Assembly (NCBI GenBank): GCA_944321185.1
Contig: CALUKH010000005.1
Coordinates: 1 to 64,000, forward strand
DNA: 64,000 nt
DNA from: an uncultured Alistipes sp.
GTDB taxonomy: Bacteria > Bacteroidota > Bacteroidia > Bacteroidales > Rikenellaceae
Reading direction: 5' to 3'
Shown here: positions 54,291 to 64,000 of the stretch, in pieces
Position numbering within the stretch: position 1 is the stretch's first letter
Layout: every line of letters begins with the position of its first letter
The notes under the pieces: model-generated
The model's database searches: none
The model's input: the letters and a program-made list of their open reading frames with translations, nothing else
Told to the model about the DNA's origin: nothing
Position numbers and translations under genes: made by a program

Positions 54291-56723
54291 CTATTTTTCC
54301 AGGGCCAGCGCCAGCACTTCGTCGTTCGTACGCACGTAGTGGAATGTCAGCCCCTCGACGTAATCGGCCTTGATCTCCGAAATATCCTTGCGGTTGTCCT
54401 CCGAGAGGATCAGCTCCGTGATGCCGGCCCGCTTGGCGGCCAGGATCTTCTCCTTGACGCCGCCCACGGGCATCACCCGTCCGCGGAGCGTCGTTTCGCC
54501 CGTCATGGCGATGCGCTCCTTCACCTTGCGGCCCGTGTAGGTCGAGACGATCGAGGTCACCATCGTGATACCGGCCGAGGGCCCGTCCTTCGGAATGGCA
54601 CCCTCCGGCACGTGGATGTTGATATCGTTCGTTTCGAACATCTTCGGGTCGATGCCCAGCTCCCGGTAGTGGGCCATGACCCACTCGTGAGCGATCGTCG
54701 CCGACTCCTTCATCACGTCGCCCAGATTGCCCGTCAGGCTGATGCGGCCCTTGCCGGGCGTCAGGCACGACTCGATGTAGAGGATGTCGCCCCCCACTTC
54801 GGTCCAGGCCAGACCCGTCACGACGCCCGTCATGCCGCCCACCTCATACTCCTCGCGCAGGAACTTCGGCATGCCGAGGATCTTCTCGACATCCTCCGGC
54901 GCGATCTCCGGACGGTACTCCTCGTCGAAGGCGATCTGTTTGGCGCGCGCCCGGGCGATCTTCGCCAGGTGCTTGTCCAGCGAGCGCACGCCCGCCTCGC
55001 GCGTATAGCCCGAGATGACCTGTTCGATCACCGCGTCGCTCATCGTCATCTGATCGGCCTTGATGCCGTGGGCCTCGCGCAGCTTCGGCAGCAGGTGATC
55101 CTGTGCAATGCGCACTTTCTCCTCGATCAGGTAGCCCGGGATGTTGATCATCTCCATACGGTCGCGCAGCGCCGGAGCAATGTTGCCCACGTTGTTGGCC
55201 GTGGCAATGAAGAGCACCTTCGAAAGGTCGTACTCCATGTCGATGTAGTTGTCGTGGAAGGTGGTGTTCTGCTCCGGGTCGAGCACCTCGAGCAGGGCGC
55301 TCGACGGATCGCCGTGGTTCGAGACCGTCACCTTGTCGACCTCGTCGAGGATGATCACCGGGTTCGACGAACCGCACCGCTTGATCGTCTGGATGATACG
55401 TCCCGGCATGGCGCCGATGTAGGTGCGGCGGTGTCCGCGGATCTCCGACTCGTCGTGCAGACCGCCCAGCGAGATACGGCCGAACTTGCGGCCCAGAGCC
55501 GTGGCCACCGACTTGCCCAGCGACGTCTTGCCCACGCCCGGAGGACCGTAGAGGCACAGGATCGGGGACTTCAGATCGCCCTTCAGCTTGATGACGGCCA
55601 GGTGTTCGAGGATCCGCTCCTTGACCTCATCGAGGCCGAAGTGGTCGTGGTCCAGCTGTTCGCGGGCGCACTTCAGGTCGAGGTTGTCCTTCGTCACGTC
55701 GTTCCACGGCAGCTCCAGCAGCAGCTGCAGGTAGGTCATCTGCACCGAATACTCCGCCACGGCGGGATTCAGCCGCTCGACCTTCTGCAACTCCTTCTCG
55801 AAGGTCTCGGCGACCTCCTTCGGCCAATTTTTCTTCTTGGCCTCCTCGCGCATCTTCTCGATGTCGGCATCGGGGCCGTCGCCCAGTTCGTCCTGGATCG
55901 TACGCATCTGCTGCTGCAGGTAGTAGTCGCGCTGCTGCTTGTCGATCTCCTGCTTGACGCGCTCCTGGATCTGGCTCTTCAACTCGGCCAGCTGCTGTTC
56001 GCGGATCAGGATCTCGAGCAGTTTGCGCGCACGGGCCAGCAGACCGGGCGCTTCGAGCAGCGACTGCCGGTCTTCGTCCGTGAGCTCCATGTTCGAGCAG
56101 ATGAAGTTGATGATGCCGCGTTTCGAGTCGATGTTCTTGATGGCGAAGGCCGCCTCCTTGGGCATCGAGGGCGAAACGTTGATGATGTTGAGCGCCACGT
56201 CGCGGATCGAGTCCACCAGGGCCTCGAACTCGATGCTCTTCAGATCGGGCGTCGAGTCGCGCAGTGCCACCACACGGGCCTTGAAATAGGGCTCCGTGGA
56301 GATGTATTCCGTGATTTCGATCTTCTCCAGACCGTTGAGTATCACCGTCAGATTGCCGTTGGGCATCTCGAGGATCTTGATGATCCGCGCGGCCGTACCG
56401 ACCTTGTACATGTCGTCGGGCGAGGGGTCTTCCACCTCGCTTTCGCGCTGCAGCACGGCACCCAGCATGCCGCCCTCGGCATTCACGGCGCGCACCAGCG
56501 AGATGCTCTTGTCACGCCCCACCGTAATGGGGGTGATGGCGCCCGGAAACAGCACCGACGAACGCAGCGTCAGAATCGGCAGAATCTCCGGGACTTCGAC
56601 CTCTTCGACCGGTTCGTCGCCGCCCGTCACGATGGGGATCACGCGGTGCTTTCCGTCGAGAAGTTCGGGGACGAGATTCACGTCGTCCACTTCCATGTTT
56701 TCGATTTTATCTTTTTTACTCAT
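54291..56723 (-). CDS. lon: ATP-dependent protease Lon
   Basis: 810 residues. N-terminal LON substrate-binding domain (about 45-250), helical linker, AAA domain with [24 protein letters not shown] (Walker A) and [10 protein letters not shown] (Walker B), and the C-terminal protease domain with the catalytic Ser in [14 protein letters not shown] and the downstream Lys region in [16 protein letters not shown]. Lon degrades damaged and regulatory proteins in the cytoplasm. It is the first gene of a minus-strand operon with kdsB-kdsA-kdsD, preceded by a clear -7 element. Confidence 0.97.
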   Translation of the reverse strand: MSKKDKIENMEVDDVNLVPELLDGKHRVIPIVTGGDEPVEEVEVPEILPILTLRSSVLFPGAITPITVGRDKSISLVRAVNAEGGMLGAVLQRESEVEDPSPDDMYKVGTAARIIKILEMPNGNLTVILNGLEKIEITEYISTEPYFKARVVALRDSTPDLKSIEFEALVDSIRDVALNIINVSPSMPKEAAFAIKNIDSKRGIINFICSNMELTDEDRQSLLEAPGLLARARKLLEILIREQQLAELKSQIQERVKQEIDKQQRDYYLQQQMRTIQDELGDGPDADIEKMREEAKKKNWPKEVAETFEKELQKVERLNPAVAEYSVQMTYLQLLLELPWNDVTKDNLDLKCAREQLDHDHFGLDEVKERILEHLAVIKLKGDLKSPILCLYGPPGVGKTSLGKSVATALGRKFGRISLGGLHDESEIRGHRRTYIGAMPGRIIQTIKRCGSSNPVIILDEVDKVTVSNHGDPSSALLEVLDPEQNTTFHDNYIDMEYDLSKVLFIATANNVGNIAPALRDRMEMINIPGYLIEEKVRIAQDHLLPKLREAHGIKADQMTMSDAVIEQVISGYTREAGVRSLDKHLAKIARARAKQIAFDEEYRPEIAPEDVEKILGMPKFLREEYEVGGMTGVVTGLAWTEVGGDILYIESCLTPGKGRISLTGNLGDVMKESATIAHEWVMAHYRELGIDPKMFETNDINIHVPEGAIPKDGPSAGITMVTSIVSTYTGRKVKERIAMTGETTLRGRVMPVGGVKEKILAAKRAGITELILSEDNRKDISEIKADYVEGLTFHYVRTNDEVLALALEK

Positions 56724-56746
56724 AGGATTCCTCTTTATACAAAGTG

Positions 56747-56754
56747 CAAAGGTA
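56747..56754 (-). promoter_or_regulatory. -7 promoter element of the lon-kds operon
   Basis: Minus-strand TACCTTTG, 23 nt before the lon ATG, matches TAnnTTTG. Confidence 0.65.
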
Positions 56755-56777
56755 ACGTTTTTTCGCAGATTTTATTT

Positions 56778-56805
56778 TATCTTTGACAGAATGTTAATAA
56801 CTTTG
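56778..56805 (+). promoter_or_regulatory. Two candidate -7 elements for valS
   Basis: TATCTTTG at 56778-56785 and TAACTTTG at 56798-56805 both fit TAnnTTTG. The second is 35 nt before the ATG. They may be alternative promoters. Confidence 0.6.
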
Positions 56806-56840
56806 CGCCTTCGGAAATAACGTTTAATCTCCTACGAGCC

Positions 56841-59468
56841 ATGCAAATCGCTGACAAATACGCCCCCCAGCAGATCGAATCCAAATGGTACGACTACTGG
56901 ATCGAACACAAGCTCTTCCACTCGGAACCCGACAAGCGGCAACCCTATACGATCGTCATCCCGCCCCCCAACGTCACCGGCATGCTCCACATGGGTCACA
57001 TGCTCAACAACACGTTGCAGGACGTGCTGGTGCGCCGCGCCCGCATGTCGGGCAAGAACGCCTGCTGGGTCCCCGGCATGGACCACGCCTCGATCGCCAC
57101 CGAAGCCAAGGTCGTTGCCATGCTCCGCGAAAAGGGCATCGAAAAGTCCTCGCTCACGCGTGAGGAGTTCCTCCGCTACGCCTGGGAGTGGAAGGAGAAG
57201 TACGGCGGCGTGATCCTCCGCCAGCTGCGCAAGCTCGGCGCCTCGTGCGACTGGGACCGCACCTGCTTCACGATGGACGACATCCGCACGGAAGGCGTGT
57301 TGCGCGTCTTCTGCGACCTCTACGACAAGGGCAAGATCTACCGCGGCGTGCGCATGGTCAACTGGGACCCCGCCGCGCAGACCGCCCTCTCGGACGAAGA
57401 GGTCGTCTTCAAGGAGTCGCACGGAAAACTCTACTACCTGCGCTACCGGGTCGAGGACTCCGACCGCACGATCGTCGTCGCCACGACCCGTCCCGAAACC
57501 ATTCTCGGCGATACGGCCCTGTGCGTCAACCCCAATGACCCGCGTTACCAGGATCTGCCGGCCGACGCCCGCGTCATCGTGCCGCTGGTCGGCCGCTCGA
57601 TCCCTGTCATCCGCGACACGTACGTCGACATCGAGTTCGGTACGGGCGCCCTGAAGGTCACCCCGGCCCACGACGTGAACGACTACATGCTCGGTGAAAA
57701 ATACGGTCTGGAGACCATCGACATCTTCAACGACGACGGCACGATCAACGACAAGGTCGGCCTGTACGTCGGCATGGACCGTTTCGACGTGCGCCGCCAG
57801 ATCGAGGGCGATCTCGATGCTGCCGGTCTGCTCGAAAAGGTCGAGGCCTACACCAACAACGTCGGCTACTCGGAGCGTACGGGCGTGGCCATCGAACCGA
57901 AACTCTCGATGCAGTGGTTCCTCTCGATGAAGGAGCTGGCCGAGCCCGCCACGAAGGCCGTCATGGAGGACGAGATCCGCTTCGTGCCCGAGAAGTACAA
58001 GAACACCTATCGCTACTGGATGGAGAACATCAAGGACTGGTGCATCTCGCGTCAGTTGTGGTGGGGACAGCGCATCCCGGCGTGGTACCTGCCCAAGGGC
58101 GGTTTCGTCGTCGCCCCGACGCCCGAAGAGGCCCTCGAAAAGGCCCGCACGAAGAGCGGCGACGCCTCGCTGCAGCTCTCGGATCTGCGCCAGGACGAGG
58201 ATGTGCTCGACACGTGGTTCTCGTCGTGGCTCTGGCCCATCTCGGTCTTCGACGGCATCCGCAACCCCCACAACCCCGAAATCGAATACTACTACCCCAC
58301 CAACGATCTGGTCACCGGCCCCGACATCATCTTCTTCTGGGTCGCCCGCATGATCATGGCCGGGTATGAATACCGCCACGAAAAACCCTTCGCCAACGTC
58401 TACTTCACGGGTATCGTCCGCGACAAGATCGGCCGCAAGATGTCCAAGCAGCTCGGCAACTCGCCCGATCCGCTCGACCTGATCGCCCAGTACGGCGCCG
58501 ACGGCGTCCGCATGGCGATGCTCATCAGTTCGTCGGCCGGCAACGACGTGATGTTCGACGAGGCGCTCTGCGAACAGGGCCGCAACTTCGGCAACAAGAT
58601 CTGGAACGCCTACCGGCTGGTCAACGGCTGGGCCGTGGATGCCGCCGCACAGCAGAGCGAAAACAACCGTCTGGCCGTCGCCTGGTTCCGGGAGGCGCTC
58701 TCGCGCTCGCTCCGCCAGATCGACGAGGACTTCGGCTCGTACCGCATCTCGGAGGCCTTCAAGGAGGTCTACCGCCTCTTCTGGGACGACTTCTCGAGCC
58801 TCTACCTCGAGATGGTCAAACCCGCCTACGGCCAACCGATCGACGCTCAGACGCTCGAGGCCACGAAGGGCTATTTCGATGCGCTGATGCGCGTGCTGCA
58901 CCCCTTCATGCCGTTCGTCACCGAGGAGATCTGGCAGGCCCTCGCCCCGCGTCGCGACGGCGAATCGATCTGCGTGGCGCAGATGCCCCAGGCCGGCGAG
59001 GTCGACGAGGCGATGCTGGCCCGCTTCGAACTGGTGAAGGAGATCATCACCTCGGTGCGCAACGTCCGCAACCAGAAGAACCTGGCGCAGAAGGAGGCTC
59101 TCGCGCTGCATGTCATCGTCGACGAAAACTACCCCACGGAGTTTGCTCCCGTCATCCGGAAGATGGCCAACCTCTCCTCGATCGAGGCCGTCACGGAGAA
59201 GGATCCGACGGCTGCCGCCTTCCTCGTCAAGACGACGCAGTATTTCGTGCCGCTGGCCGGCAAGATCGACACCGCCGCCGAGATCAAGAAACTCTCCGAC
59301 GACCTGAAATACTACGAAGGATTCCTCGCCTCGGTGATGAAGAAGCTCTCGAACGAACGTTTCGTACAGTCGGCACCCGAGAAGGTCGTGGCCAACGAAC
59401 GTGCCAAGCAGGCCGATGCCGAAGCCAAGATCGCCGCGCTCAAGGAGCAGCTCGCCGCGCTGAAATAG
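56841..59468 (+). CDS. valS: Valyl-tRNA synthetase
   Basis: 875 residues, class Ia aminoacyl-tRNA synthetase with editing domain. It charges tRNA-Val. Motifs: [19 protein letters not shown] (HIGH-type), [19 protein letters not shown] and [16 protein letters not shown] in the editing domain, and [18 protein letters not shown] (KMSKS variant KMSKQ). A C-terminal coiled coil (about 800-875) follows the anticodon-binding domain. Starts and lengths match the family. It is the first gene of the plus-strand run valS, rnhA, MsbA-like, ileS. Confidence 0.97.
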   Translation: MQIADKYAPQQIESKWYDYWIEHKLFHSEPDKRQPYTIVIPPPNVTGMLHMGHMLNNTLQDVLVRRARMSGKNACWVPGMDHASIATEAKVVAMLREKGIEKSSLTREEFLRYAWEWKEKYGGVILRQLRKLGASCDWDRTCFTMDDIRTEGVLRVFCDLYDKGKIYRGVRMVNWDPAAQTALSDEEVVFKESHGKLYYLRYRVEDSDRTIVVATTRPETILGDTALCVNPNDPRYQDLPADARVIVPLVGRSIPVIRDTYVDIEFGTGALKVTPAHDVNDYMLGEKYGLETIDIFNDDGTINDKVGLYVGMDRFDVRRQIEGDLDAAGLLEKVEAYTNNVGYSERTGVAIEPKLSMQWFLSMKELAEPATKAVMEDEIRFVPEKYKNTYRYWMENIKDWCISRQLWWGQRIPAWYLPKGGFVVAPTPEEALEKARTKSGDASLQLSDLRQDEDVLDTWFSSWLWPISVFDGIRNPHNPEIEYYYPTNDLVTGPDIIFFWVARMIMAGYEYRHEKPFANVYFTGIVRDKIGRKMSKQLGNSPDPLDLIAQYGADGVRMAMLISSSAGNDVMFDEALCEQGRNFGNKIWNAYRLVNGWAVDAAAQQSENNRLAVAWFREALSRSLRQIDEDFGSYRISEAFKEVYRLFWDDFSSLYLEMVKPAYGQPIDAQTLEATKGYFDALMRVLHPFMPFVTEEIWQALAPRRDGESICVAQMPQAGEVDEAMLARFELVKEIITSVRNVRNQKNLAQKEALALHVIVDENYPTEFAPVIRKMANLSSIEAVTEKDPTAAAFLVKTTQYFVPLAGKIDTAAEIKKLSDDLKYYEGFLASVMKKLSNERFVQSAPEKVVANERAKQADAEAKIAALKEQLAALK

Positions 59469-59782
59469 CCCCTATCGACCGGCTTTGCCCCCCGGCCGAA
59501 AGCCGTCAGGCCCAGCCGGCACAAGATCAATCGTCCGAACAGACCCCCGCCCATGCGACGGGGGCCTGTTGCTCCCGGGCTGTACGGGGTCCGGACGAAC
59601 CGGGCCGCCGCACAATCCGAACCGGCCGAAGCGCCGTACAATCCGGAGTAGCCGGGCCGCCATACAACCCGGGGCAACCGAAGCGCCGTACAATCCGGGG
59701 CAACCGGACCGCCGCACAAACCGGGGCACTTGAATCCCGACACGTAAAACACCCGAAACCGTACAACCGCACCACGCGAAAC
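59469..59782. repeat. GC-rich spacer with a 26-bp tandem array
   Basis: The 314-nt gap between valS and rnhA has a weak hairpin first (CGGCTTT at 59481-59487 with AAAGCCG at 59500-59506). Then follow about six consecutive 26-bp units from 59579 to 59734. The best-conserved core reads CGCCGTACAATCCGGGGCA. Units starting CCGCC (59605, 59657, 59709) alternate with units starting GCGCC (59631, 59683), giving a higher-order 52-bp period. Several reading frames stay open through the array only because it lacks stop codons. Confidence 0.85.
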
Positions 59783-60241
59783 ATGCCATCCATCACGATC
59801 TATACCGACGGTTCGTCCCTCGGCAATCCCGGCCCCGGAGGCTACGGCATCGTCCTCCTCTCGGGCCCTCACCGCAAGGAACTCTCCCAGGGGTTCCGCC
59901 TTACGACCAACAACCGCATGGAACTCATGGCCGTGTGCGTCGCCCTCGAGGCGCTCAAGGTCCAGGGCGCCGACGTGGTCATCTACTCCGATTCGAAATA
60001 CGTCGTCGATGCCGTCACGAAGGGGTGGGTCTTCGGATGGGTCCGCAAGGGGTTTGCCGGCAAGAAGAATCCCGACCTGTGGATGCGCTTCCTGCGGATC
60101 TACCGGTGTCACAACGTCCGTTTCGTCTGGGTCAAGGGTCACGCCGAGACGGTCGAGAACAACCGTTGCGACCAACTGGCCGTAGCCGCCGCCAACGACC
60201 GCACCCACTGGGCGGAAGACGAAGGCTACCAGCCCGAATAG
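59783..60241 (+). CDS. rnhA: Ribonuclease HI
   Basis: 152 residues. It degrades RNA in RNA-DNA hybrids. The four acidic catalytic residues are visible: Asp in YTDGSSLGNPGPGGYG, Glu in NNRMELMAV, Asp in YSDSKYVVDAV and Asp in NNRCDQLAVAAA, with the basic handle-like region VFGWVRKGFAGKKNPDLW and the catalytic-loop His in VKGHAETVEN. Length is typical. It follows the 26-bp repeat array. Confidence 0.96.
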   Translation: MPSITIYTDGSSLGNPGPGGYGIVLLSGPHRKELSQGFRLTTNNRMELMAVCVALEALKVQGADVVIYSDSKYVVDAVTKGWVFGWVRKGFAGKKNPDLWMRFLRIYRCHNVRFVWVKGHAETVENNRCDQLAVAAANDRTHWAEDEGYQPE

Positions 60242-60742
60242 GGTCCTTCCGGAAATACGCCGCGCAACCGCCCCCGAGGACGGCGGTCATCAAAGCCCGA
60301 GAGGCACCAGCGGCAACACCCACAACCCGAAAAGCCCGATGCCGGTAACCCTCGATGTCTGGGAGGCACCAGCGACAACACCCGCAACCAGAAAAACCCC
60401 GGCGGCTGCCCCTCGAAACCCGGAGCACCCGAAACCGGCCCCGCAGCACACAAGATCCGGCAGCGGCAGAAGCCCGGATCAAACCAGCCGCCCAAGAGAC
60501 CGTCCGTGCAAAACACCCCCGCCAAGACTCGTCCCGACATCCTCCAAATCGTCGTTTTTGCCCGATAATTACCCGATTTTTCGTGCATTTTTCGCTTTTC
60601 GGGCAATTATGCTTATATTTGCGCGAAATTGTTTCCCGCCCGGGACCGTTCCCTCCCGCCGCCCCACACCGGATCGGCTCCTCCACACGGATCGGACAAC
60701 TCCCCTGCGGCGTGAGATTGCGCAACCTCCAAACATTACGGA
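60242..60742. other. 501-nt non-coding gap with 62-bp repeats and a promoter
   Basis: No gene is supported here. A 62-bp imperfect tandem repeat covers 60301-60424 (both copies start GAGGCACCAGCG). An inverted repeat TTGCCCGA (60558-60565) / TCGGGCAA (60599-60606) flanks the promoter of the next gene. The remaining sequence is C-rich and featureless. Confidence 0.7.
60591..60621 (+). promoter_or_regulatory. Promoter of the MsbA-like ABC exporter
   Basis: -33-like TTCG at 60591-60594, 19-nt spacer and -7 element TATATTTG at 60614-60621. The ATG is 121 nt further on, so the leader is unusually long for this region. Confidence 0.65.
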
Positions 60743-62572
60743 ATGTTCAAAACCTACATGCGGTTGTTGGGCTTCGCCCGCCCGATCAAGAAATACGCGA
60801 TTCCCTATTTCTTCTACTCGCTCCTCTACGCGCTGTTCAACTCGCTCACGTTCATGCTGATCATCCCGATCCTGAACACGATGTTCGACGCCAACTACTC
60901 GTTCGAATACGTCGACAAACTGCCCCCCGTAGAGTTCAACCAGGAATATCTCACCACGCTCTTCAACTTCACCTACTCGCACCTCTTCCAGGAGTACGAC
61001 CGACAGAACGTCCTGCTGCTGCTGGCCGTCATCGCCATCATCATCAGCTTCCTGAGCAACCTCTTCCGCTACCTCGGCGCCTGGACCATGGAGAACATGC
61101 GAACCCGCACGCTCCAGAAAATGCGCAACGAAATGTTCTCCCGCGTCATGGACATGAACGTCGGATACTTCTCCGACCAGCGCAAGGGCGACATCATCTC
61201 GAAGATCACCTCCGACGTCGGCGTCGTACAGTTCTGCATCACCAACACCCTGCAGGTCTCGTTCCGCGAACCGTTCCTGATCATCGGATACATCGTCATG
61301 ATGATCGCCATCTCGTGGGAACTGGCCGTCTTCTCGGTGCTCTTCCTGCCGGTCGTGGCGCTGCTGATCGGCAACATCGTCAAGAAACTCCGCCACCCGG
61401 CCCGCACCAACCAGCAGCGAATGGGCGAAATGGTCGCCACGCTTGACGAATCCCTCGCCGGCATCAAGGTCATCAAGAGCTACAACGCCACCGAATACAT
61501 CAAGCAGAAATACTACGCCATCAGCGAAGACCTCGCCCGGTTGACCCTCTCGATGGCCCGCCGGCAGCAGCTGGCCTCGCCGATGAGCGAATTCCTCGGC
61601 ATCACGGCCGTCGGCGTGATCCTCGTCTTCGGAGGTTCGCTCGTGGCCGCCGGATCGCTCGACCCCGGAGGTTTCATCGCCTTCGTGGCCATCTTCTCGC
61701 AGATCACCCGCCCGGTCAGAACCTTCATCGACCAGTTCGCCAACATCAACCAGGGTATTGCCGCCGGCGAGCGCATCTTCTCGATCATCGACTCCAAACC
61801 CGAAATCCAGGACAAGCCCGACGCCCGCGAATTCACCGGCCTGAAAGACCGCATCGAATTCCGCAACGTACACTTCTCCTACGACGGTTCGCGCGAGGTG
61901 ATCGACGGCATCTCGTTCGAAATCCGCCACGGCCAGACCGTCGCGCTGGTCGGATCCTCGGGCGGCGGAAAGTCGACGCTGAGCGAACTGCTGCCGCGCT
62001 TCTACGACCCGACCTCGGGCGACATCCTGATCGACGGCGTCTCGTTGCGCGACTACTCGCAGGAGAGCATCCGCGCCCACATGAGCGTCGTGGCGCAGGA
62101 CACCATCCTCTTCAACGACACCATCGAACACAACATCGCCATGGGACGCCGCGGCGCAACCCCCGAAGAGGTGGTCGAAGCCGCCCGCGTGGCCAATGCC
62201 GACGACTTCATCCGCGAATGCCCCGAGGGCTACGACACCAACATCGGCGACCGTGGCGTGAAACTCTCCGGCGGTCAGCGCCAGCGCCTCTCGATCGCCC
62301 GCGCCGTGCTGAAGAATCCCGACATCCTGATCCTCGACGAGGCCACCTCGGCCCTCGACACCGAGAGCGAAAAGCTCGTCCAGGATGCACTGAACAACCT
62401 GCTCAAGGGGCGTACGTCGGTGGTCATCGCCCACCGGCTGTCGACGATCCACAACGCCGACCAGATCATCGTCGTCGACCACGGCCGGATCGCCGAACAG
62501 GGCACCCACGCCGAACTGATGGAGCGCAACGGTATCTATGCCAAGCTGATCGAGATGCAATCCTTCGACTGA
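60743..62572 (+). CDS. ABC exporter, MsbA/lipid-flippase type
   Basis: 609 residues: one type-1 exporter transmembrane domain (about 1-320, six helices) fused to an ATPase domain. The ATPase has LVGSSGGGKSTL (Walker A), VKLSGGQRQRLSIARA (signature) and ILILDEATSALD (Walker B), then HRLSTI (H-loop). It works as a homodimer in the inner membrane. Similarity to MsbA and the presence of lpxK and kds genes in the region make lipid A or another lipid the likely cargo, but drug or peptide export cannot be excluded. It precedes ileS. Confidence 0.93.
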   Translation: MFKTYMRLLGFARPIKKYAIPYFFYSLLYALFNSLTFMLIIPILNTMFDANYSFEYVDKLPPVEFNQEYLTTLFNFTYSHLFQEYDRQNVLLLLAVIAIIISFLSNLFRYLGAWTMENMRTRTLQKMRNEMFSRVMDMNVGYFSDQRKGDIISKITSDVGVVQFCITNTLQVSFREPFLIIGYIVMMIAISWELAVFSVLFLPVVALLIGNIVKKLRHPARTNQQRMGEMVATLDESLAGIKVIKSYNATEYIKQKYYAISEDLARLTLSMARRQQLASPMSEFLGITAVGVILVFGGSLVAAGSLDPGGFIAFVAIFSQITRPVRTFIDQFANINQGIAAGERIFSIIDSKPEIQDKPDAREFTGLKDRIEFRNVHFSYDGSREVIDGISFEIRHGQTVALVGSSGGGKSTLSELLPRFYDPTSGDILIDGVSLRDYSQESIRAHMSVVAQDTILFNDTIEHNIAMGRRGATPEEVVEAARVANADDFIRECPEGYDTNIGDRGVKLSGGQRQRLSIARAVLKNPDILILDEATSALDTESEKLVQDALNNLLKGRTSVVIAHRLSTIHNADQIIVVDHGRIAEQGTHAELMERNGIYAKLIEMQSFD

Positions 62573-62600
62573 TCGCCGAGGCGATCCCCGCAACCCCATC

Positions 62601-62635
62601 TCCGGGCCTCTCTCCTTCGCGGAAAGAGGCCCGGA
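62601..62635 (+). terminator. Hairpin after the ABC exporter gene
   Basis: TCCGGGCCTCT (62601-62611) and AGAGGCCCGGA (62625-62635) form a perfect 11-bp stem. No T-tract follows, so it may be a weak terminator. Confidence 0.65.
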
Positions 62636-62701
62636 TCCATATTCCGCCCGACGCAAATGACGGAATTCGGAGAAGATTGCGGCGTTTTGCAATCTTTTTA
62701 C

Positions 62702-62709
62702 TATCTTTG
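62702..62709 (+). promoter_or_regulatory. -7 promoter element of ileS
   Basis: TATCTTTG is a perfect match and lies 41 nt before the ileS ATG. Confidence 0.65.
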
Positions 62710-62750
62710 CCAACTGTCAGAAACAGAAACGAAATTTTTTGCCTGTCGAT

Positions 62751-64000
62751 ATGAAATTCAAGGAGTACAAAGGCCTCGACCTGGCCGCAACCGCCGCCGA
62801 CGTGCTTGGCGAATGGGATGCCAACGACACGTTCCACAAAAGCATCGAAACCCGCGAGGGTCATCCGACGTTCGTCTTCTACGAAGGTCCCCCCTCGGCC
62901 AACGGAATGCCCGGTATTCACCACGTCATGGCCCGTACCATCAAGGATGTCTTCTGCCGCTACAAGACCCAACAGGGATACCTCGTCCACCGCAAGGCCG
63001 GTTGGGACACCCACGGTCTGCCCGTCGAACTGGGCGTCGAGAAGAAACTCGGAATCACCAAGGAGGATATCGGCAAGAAAATCTCCATCGAAGAGTACAA
63101 CCGCACCTGCCGCAAGGCCGTCATGGAGTTCACCGGCGTGTGGGAGAACCTTACCCGCAAGATGGGATACTGGGTCAACATGGACGACCCCTACATCACC
63201 TACGACAACAAGTACATCGAGTCGCTGTGGTGGCTGCTGAAGCAGCTCTACAACAAGGGACTGCTCTACAAGGGCTACACCATTCAGCCCTACTCGCCCG
63301 CCGCCGGAACCGGCCTCTCGACCCACGAGCTGAACCAGCCCGGATGCTACCGCGACGTGAAGGATACGACGGTCGTGGCCCAGTTCCGCATCCGCAACCC
63401 CAAACCCGAAATGGAGGGCTGGGGCACGCCCGTCTTCCTGGCCTGGACCACCACGCCCTGGACCCTGCCCTCGAATACGGCCCTCTGCGTCGGCCCGAAA
63501 ATCGACTACGTCGCCGTGCGCAGCTACAACCCCTACACCGGCGAAAAGATGACCGCCGTAGTGGCCAAGGCGCTGCTCAACGCCCACTTCAACAAGAAGG
63601 CCGAAGGGCTCGCGCTGGAGGACTACAAGCCCGGTGACAAGCTGATCCCCTACGAGGTGGTCGGCGAGTGGAAGGGCCCCGAACTGGTCGGCATGCAGTA
63701 CGAACAGCTGCTGCCGTGGGTCAAGCCCGTCGAGCTGGACGAAGCGGGCAACTGGCGGGATGCCTCGCAGAAGGCCTTCCGCGTCATTGCGGGCGACTAC
63801 GTCACCACGGAGGACGGTACGGGTATCGTCCACATCGCTCCGACGTTCGGTGCCGACGACGCCTTCGTGGCCCGTGCCGCCGGAATCCCCTCGCTCTTCA
63901 TGATCAATAAGAAAGGCGAAACCCGCCCGATGGTCGACCTGACGGGCAAGTTCTATCTGATGAGCGAACTGGACGAGCGGTTCGTCCGCGAGTGCATCGA
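62751..64000 (+). CDS. ileS: Isoleucyl-tRNA synthetase, N-terminal part (3' truncated by window)
   Basis: 416 residues visible and still open at the window end; the full protein is about 1100 residues. It charges tRNA-Ile. Start MKFKEYKGLDLAATAADVLG; HIGH-type motif in GPPSANGMPGIHHVMARTIKD; GWDTHGLPVELGVEKKLG; the editing domain has LAWTTTPWTLPSNTALCVG and GTGIVHIAPTFGADD. The KMSKS loop and anticodon domain lie beyond base 64000. The pattern fits the large, eukaryote-like IleRS group found in Bacteroidota. Confidence 0.96.
   Translation, partial: MKFKEYKGLDLAATAADVLGEWDANDTFHKSIETREGHPTFVFYEGPPSANGMPGIHHVMARTIKDVFCRYKTQQGYLVHRKAGWDTHGLPVELGVEKKLGITKEDIGKKISIEEYNRTCRKAVMEFTGVWENLTRKMGYWVNMDDPYITYDNKYIESLWWLLKQLYNKGLLYKGYTIQPYSPAAGTGLSTHELNQPGCYRDVKDTTVVAQFRIRNPKPEMEGWGTPVFLAWTTTPWTLPSNTALCVGPKIDYVAVRSYNPYTGEKMTAVVAKALLNAHFNKKAEGLALEDYKPGDKLIPYEVVGEWKGPELVGMQYEQLLPWVKPVELDEAGNWRDASQKAFRVIAGDYVTTEDGTGIVHIAPTFGADDAFVARAAGIPSLFMINKKGETRPMVDLTGKFYLMSELDERFVRECI

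Noticed and set aside
59469-59782. Small RNA gene in the valS-rnhA gap
   Set aside because: There is no promoter-like element or T-tailed terminator around the array, so a transcript is not supported.
59312-60208. Minus-strand frames running through the 26-bp array and rnhA
   Set aside because: They stay open because the repeat lacks stops. They are repetitive and overlap the well-supported rnhA.

Overview
The window is a stretch of Bacteroidota chromosome, most likely from a GC-rich member of the Bacteroidales such as Alistipes (Rikenellaceae). This rests on several signs: a SusC/SusD pair; many promoters of the Bacteroidota type TAnnTTTG with few Shine-Dalgarno sequences; Bacteroidota-restricted families (GSCFA, DUF2851, a standalone DUF59 protein beside sufE); and a strong bias for G/C at third codon positions. 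The genus is an inference. I see no rRNA, tRNA, CRISPR array, insertion sequence, prophage or plasmid gene. Nearly all of the window is core housekeeping sequence. I did not find a complete, previously undescribed multi-gene system; the more unusual items are set out as findings.

Layout. 1-9.8 kb: 3' end of typA, small membrane proteins and a lipoprotein, rpiB, ispE (minus strand), a GSCFA protein, an alkaline-phosphatase-fold protein that appears to have lost most metal ligands, sufE, a DUF59 Fe-S assembly factor, a DUF2851 protein and a family-2 glycosyltransferase. 10-14 kb: secA and a dCMP deaminase. 14.2-25 kb is the main accessory block: an SDR enzyme, a LytS-type histidine kinase, a secreted HELGH zinc metalloprotease, SusC, SusD and a LytTR response regulator. 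It looks like a peptide-harvesting and uptake locus with its own two-component system. 25-30.9 kb: lpxK-PNP-ssb on the minus strand, then an M23 lipoprotein, ispD, a PH-like membrane protein and rubredoxin. 31-38 kb: dipeptidyl peptidase III, panC-panD, DUF456 and an M16 peptidase.

38-45.2 kb is read mostly on the minus strand: ahcY, then the operon rsfS-ftsH-cdsA-psd-AI-2E-type permease-riboflavin kinase. It joins ribosome silencing, membrane proteolysis and phosphatidylethanolamine synthesis. 45-51.6 kb: a lipoprotein, oxyR (both redox cysteines present) divergent from trpS, a ClC channel with CBS domains, a tiny PAS protein and a threonine-aldolase family enzyme. 51.8-56.7 kb: minus-strand operon lon-kdsB-kdsA-kdsD for the LPS sugar Kdo. 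56.8-64 kb: valS, rnhA, an MsbA-like ABC exporter and the 5' part of ileS, which runs off the end.

Together the genes cover envelope construction (lpxK, kds genes, MsbA-like, cdsA/psd, M23), isoprenoid precursors (ispD, ispE), protein export and quality control (secA, ftsH, lon) and extracellular peptide use (HELGH protease, SusCD, DPP III, M16). Two cross-cutting observations stand out. At three promoters the -7 element ends exactly 4 nt before the start codon, which predicts leaderless mRNAs. Several intergenic spacers carry degenerate GC-rich direct repeats, the clearest being a 26-bp array between valS and rnhA.
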